Source: Strigamia acuminata
Lineage: Eukaryota > Arthropoda > Chilopoda > Geophilomorpha > Linotaeniidae
Reading direction: 5' to 3'
Length of the DNA: 64,000 nt
Assembly: GCA_949358305.1 (NCBI GenBank)
Contig: CASHSZ010000052.1
Span: forward strand, 124,001 to 188,000
Below, piece by piece: positions 60,536 to 64,000 of this stretch. Both the position numbers and the translations under genes were made by a program. The notes below the pieces were generated by a model that was not told the DNA's origin, made no database searches, and saw only the letters and a list, made by a program, of their open reading frames with translations. How positions within the stretch are numbered: the stretch's first letter is position 1; each line of letters opens with the position of its first letter.

Positions 60536-63500
60536 TCACATGTCAAAGATGTGTCCACACAATTCAGTCAAACGTGGTCGGGCTAACCACTTGGTTAATA
60601 AATCGGCCACGTTCAGTCTTCCAGAAACGTGCCGGATGTCGAAGACCTTGCTTTCATACAGATCGCGTAAATAATGAAAGCGAACCTCGATGTGTTTGTT
60701 CGCTTTATTTTCTACGCGGTTCTTGCTATATTGTATCGCCGCTGTGCTATCAGCTAAGACACAGGGCTGCAAATTCCCAAAGTAGTCGAACATTACCGAC
60801 ATGTTGAAGAGCCTCTTAAGCCATATCAGTTCCCTGACGCCATCAACGATGGCCACAAACTCTGACTCCATCACGGATAACGTGGTCATCTTCTGCTTTC
60901 TACATGACCACGAAACCGGAACACCGCCCAGGAAAACTACATGACCTCCGAAACTCCTTCGTTGGTCTACATCAGTAGCGTATGACGCATCGGTAAATAC
61001 CGTTAGCAAAGCGCTTTTGCATCTCGAGAGATCAATACAATAATCCTCAGTACTTTTCAGGTACCTGAGTACCTGCAATAACATATTAATATGTCTCTGA
61101 GAATGTCGCTCGTTGTATTGGGAGAGCACAATGGTGGAAAATAGTATATCTGGTCTGGTTCGCGACGCCAAAAACAGAAGACTACCAACCAGCGATCTAT
61201 AGGGGAACACGGTGTCAAGTTGTTCATCCTTTTTCACCCCCATTATCATAGTACCTACAGCCCCAGGTAAATGAACTTTATGCGACCCATCGATTTTAAA
61301 ATGGTTGCATAATCTCTCGATATATTTGCGCTGATGCACTAAGATCTTGCCATTCACACGCGTAAATTCTATGCCTAGTAAAAGGGTCACTGGCCCAAGG
61401 TTTACCATTTGAAAGTGTTCTGTAATCCAGGACAGGACATCTTTCTCGATCTTTTCGTTGCGTGAAAAGATGACTAAGTCATCGACATACACGACTAAAA
61501 CTACATCTCTGTCCATGCAATAAACGCAGTTGAAACCAGGGACCGGTTTAAATCCTATGTGCAACAGTCTGTCGTGCAACTTTTCGAACCACATACGGCC
61601 CGACTGATGCAGGCCGTATAAAGCTTTGTAAAGCTTCCAGCACTTGCCGACATTCTGCGGCGTTTGAAACCCTTTTGGAATTCCCATGTATTGGACTTCG
61701 TCCAAGTCTCCATAGAGATATGCGGCTTTTATATCCGCATGTGTGTCTCTCCAATTCATGAGAACAACCAATATGCAAAATAACACCAAGATAACAACAA
61801 AATTCACCACAGGTGAGAACACCTCGGTAAAATCTATACCCGGTCGCTGTTTGAAACCTTGGGCGACCAGTCTCGCTCGATGACGTCTTATTTCCCCGGT
61901 ATTATCTCTCTTGATCTTATAGATCCATTTGCTGCCTAGCAATTGTTGGTCTTTCTCACAATCAACCTCTTCATATACCTTTCTTTCATTAAATATGTCA
62001 ATTTCTTCTTGCATTGCGCCAACCCATTCGGACTTTCGCTCGCCTTTTATAGCCTCCTCGTAGGTGTTGGGCTCAAGCGCACAACAACCCGCAAAACCCG
62101 CAAATGGGTTCGGAAGTTCTTCATTTTGAGTTTTCCCTGAGAAATCAAACAGATCTGCCTCAAACTCGTATCCGTTTTCTTGGCACCAATGCAATGCCTC
62201 AATTCTGCTGCGGAGCCTTTTCTTATTCGGCGCTACATAATGCGCATAGGTTGTCCCAGCATCCCTTCCTGTTTGTCTAACATATGGTTTAATATCCCAA
62301 TCACTCATGTTCAATTTTAACAAAGGAACACCCCCAACTGCTACAGCCTCTTGACCCCCTCTTACGTTTGGAGAAGCTAACAGTGCTTCTTGGAAAACCT
62401 CTTCATCATCACTGACTTCGTCAGTTGGTTCTCCAGTAAATTCAATCAGTTTTGGTTTCTTAAAAACCAGGGGTTTAGGGGTTGTTGGTAATGGGGGCTT
62501 ACCAAGTGTCAAATCCACAGCTGGTGGAAGCGGCTTTAAAACAGGTGGCACGGCTTGTTGGACAGGTAAACCCTGAATTGGGGGAACTTGACCTGGCAAA
62601 ATTTGACCTGGTATAGGAACAGGTGCTAACCTCACTGGTGTTGGTGCTTCGTCATCTGACTCAAGTCCCAAGTCACTCACATTAAAGTATTCAAAACTTT
62701 GTGTCTGTTCCTTTCCGTTTTTAGGAATGTGGTTCCCCTTCTCGTGCCAATATTCATTTTCATTAACGGTCACGTGTTTTGACCCAAAAATCTTGTTACG
62801 TGTTGGGTCCCATATGCGATATCCCTTTGTATCAGTACAATAACCTACAAGGGCTCCAACCCAAGCTCTTGGTTCCAATTTGCTATGTCGTTGTTGGGCA
62901 GGGATATGTGTGTAACATTTTGATCCAATGCATCTTAAATGCCTAACTGAAGCCCTTTTGTTATAAAATACATTATAGGGGGAATGATTATTTAATTTCG
63001 GATGTGGGTATAGGTTTTTAACATAAACAAGAGTTACCGCTAACTCTCCCCACAATCTCTTGGGAAGACCCGTTTCGATTAGCATTGCTCTCACCCCCTC
63101 TAAGATTAGGCGGTTGGCCCGCTCTGCGACAGAATTCATTTCGGGCGAATAGGCATTCGTCCGCTCGCATTTAATTCCTTCTTGTTGAGCATAATCTTCC
63201 CATTCTTTGGATACAAACTCACCCCCTCGGTCAGTTCGTATCGCTTTGACCTTTTTAGATGTCGTACGTTCAATCTCTCTTTGCCAAATCTTAAAAATCC
63301 CTAATACATCACTTTTCTTTTTCATGATGTATATCCACATAAAGCGTGAATAATCGTCCACTATAAGTAGGAAATAACTCCCACCCCCAAGGGTTTTAGT
63401 TTGGCTTGCTCCCCAAACGTCCATATGGACAAGGTCTAATATGCCTTTGGTCAAAATTTGTCCAATCGGAAGAAACCCCGCACGCGTCTTTTTCGCTCTT

Positions 63501-64000
63501 ATGCACGCGTCACACGGGTCCATGTCTTTATTAGACAATTTCACTCCAAAAATATCTGTTGACTTTTCCATGTCAACAATACCCTTCGTGTGTAAATGTG
63601 CCATTCGGCCGTGCCAATAAGTAATGTCTAACGCTTTATCCGCCTTTACATTAGGCTGAACCCCTTTAACTCCGTTGGCTGAAAGCGCACCTGTGCCGGA
63701 TCCACTTTGTGCCGCTTTTGCCTGCAAATCAACTAAAGTCCCCAGAGTTTTACTGCCCTTAATGCCTTTTGGTGTTTTTAACACCTCGTTATAAGACGGT
63801 TTCGTAATTTCGCTCGCCTGCGCTACGCATTCACTCGAGTTAGAATTAGATAAAACGCTATTATCATTAACAACATTAACACTTTCAGTAACACTTGATT
63901 GGTTAGTAACCGGACCACTCATGCTAGGTGTTTCCGCATGCGTCGGAACAACACTTGCATTTACAGAAGGAACCGCAATCTGACAAGAACTCTTGTACAT
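60536..64000 (-). CDS. pol: Ty1/copia Pol polyprotein (integrase, RT, RNase H), partial at 5' end
   Basis: Open frame of 1154 codons running off the window, ending TGA at 60536. Domains: Ser/Asn-rich, non-conserved residues 1-120; GAG-pre-integrase zinc finger with H130, H135, C163 and C166; integrase core with D194, D257 and E293 (exactly 35 residues between the last two); proline-rich linker about 455-515; reverse transcriptase about 685-895 with D756 in DIKAAYLYG and YVDD at 838-841; RNase H about 1000-1135 with D1004, E1045/E1047 and D1084. The order integrase then RT defines Ty1/copia. Such a protein copies element RNA into DNA and inserts it. No stop or frameshift is seen, so the element may be young. 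One oddity: L738 replaces the arginine common in this family after FSPV. No protease motif (DSG/DTG) appears in the visible part. The ATG at the very edge is probably internal; gag, protease and the 5' LTR would lie beyond 64000. Confidence 0.93.
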   Translation of the reverse strand: MYKSSCQIAVPSVNASVVPTHAETPSMSGPVTNQSSVTESVNVVNDNSVLSNSNSSECVAQASEITKPSYNEVLKTPKGIKGSKTLGTLVDLQAKAAQSGSGTGALSANGVKGVQPNVKADKALDITYWHGRMAHLHTKGIVDMEKSTDIFGVKLSNKDMDPCDACIRAKKTRAGFLPIGQILTKGILDLVHMDVWGASQTKTLGGGSYFLLIVDDYSRFMWIYIMKKKSDVLGIFKIWQREIERTTSKKVKAIRTDRGGEFVSKEWEDYAQQEGIKCERTNAYSPEMNSVAERANRLILEGVRAMLIETGLPKRLWGELAVTLVYVKNLYPHPKLNNHSPYNVFYNKRASVRHLRCIGSKCYTHIPAQQRHSKLEPRAWVGALVGYCTDTKGYRIWDPTRNKIFGSKHVTVNENEYWHEKGNHIPKNGKEQTQSFEYFNVSDLGLESDDEAPTPVRLAPVPIPGQILPGQVPPIQGLPVQQAVPPVLKPLPPAVDLTLGKPPLPTTPKPLVFKKPKLIEFTGEPTDEVSDDEEVFQEALLASPNVRGGQEAVAVGGVPLLKLNMSDWDIKPYVRQTGRDAGTTYAHYVAPNKKRLRSRIEALHWCQENGYEFEADLFDFSGKTQNEELPNPFAGFAGCCALEPNTYEEAIKGERKSEWVGAMQEEIDIFNERKVYEEVDCEKDQQLLGSKWIYKIKRDNTGEIRRHRARLVAQGFKQRPGIDFTEVFSPVVNFVVILVLFCILVVLMNWRDTHADIKAAYLYGDLDEVQYMGIPKGFQTPQNVGKCWKLYKALYGLHQSGRMWFEKLHDRLLHIGFKPVPGFNCVYCMDRDVVLVVYVDDLVIFSRNEKIEKDVLSWITEHFQMVNLGPVTLLLGIEFTRVNGKILVHQRKYIERLCNHFKIDGSHKVHLPGAVGTMIMGVKKDEQLDTVFPYRSLVGSLLFLASRTRPDILFSTIVLSQYNERHSQRHINMLLQVLRYLKSTEDYCIDLSRCKSALLTVFTDASYATDVDQRRSFGGHVVFLGGVPVSWSCRKQKMTTLSVMESEFVAIVDGVRELIWLKRLFNMSVMFDYFGNLQPCVLADSTAAIQYSKNRVENKANKHIEVRFHYLRDLYESKVFDIRHVSGRLNVADLLTKWLARPRLTELCGHIFDM

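Noticed and set aside
60487-60807. 106-codon plus-strand frame (also 61548-61778 and 61943-62140)
   Set aside because: These lie opposite or in another phase of the copia pol frame or its 3' edge and have no independent features.

Overview
The window is eukaryotic, gene-poor and almost entirely repetitive, as expected of centromeric or pericentromeric heterochromatin. I see no host protein-coding gene, no tRNA or rRNA gene and no CRISPR array. The Ty1/copia polyprotein at the right edge looks to me like animal, perhaps arthropod, copia elements. That is a weak family-level impression, and nothing else in the window identifies the organism.

Layout. (1) 1-25620: a head-to-tail satellite array of about 180 monomers. 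Monomers are mostly 140 bp, with a 147-bp class, and are arranged in long higher-order repeats. (2) 25621-40340: an LTR retrotransposon inserted in one satellite monomer, with 761-bp LTRs and a 4-bp target duplication ACTG. Inside it, at 29700-38457, sits a second LTR retrotransposon with 1749-bp LTRs and a 4-bp target duplication AAAG. (3) 40341-60044: the same satellite resumes in the same monomer, about 140 monomers, carrying an 8762-bp periodicity. (4) 60045-64000: the 3' part of a minus-strand Ty1/copia element inserted in the satellite: a 451-bp 3' LTR and an open integrase/RT/RNase H reading frame that runs off the window.

The two nested elements are the most interesting content. Both read on the minus strand. 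Each has LTR pairs that look identical by eye, so both inserted recently. Yet neither has a recognisable gag, protease, RT or integrase frame in its 4.4 kb or 5.3 kb interior. Although their LTRs and interiors differ, they share short blocks at the places needed for mobilisation in trans: an LTR start TGTTGCGAGCA that folds into a 7-bp hairpin, a primer-binding region TGGTGCCGT followed by TGACCAGGAT, a leader block matching 18/19, and a T-rich box before the 3' LTR. They look like two related non-autonomous families sharing one absent autonomous partner. That is inference from sequence structure.

The satellite is modular: a constant half-monomer is joined to one of two alternative halves (140- or 147-bp forms). 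Marker variants recur at 4123, 4220 and 8762 bp spacing, showing repeated segmental amplification and unequal exchange.
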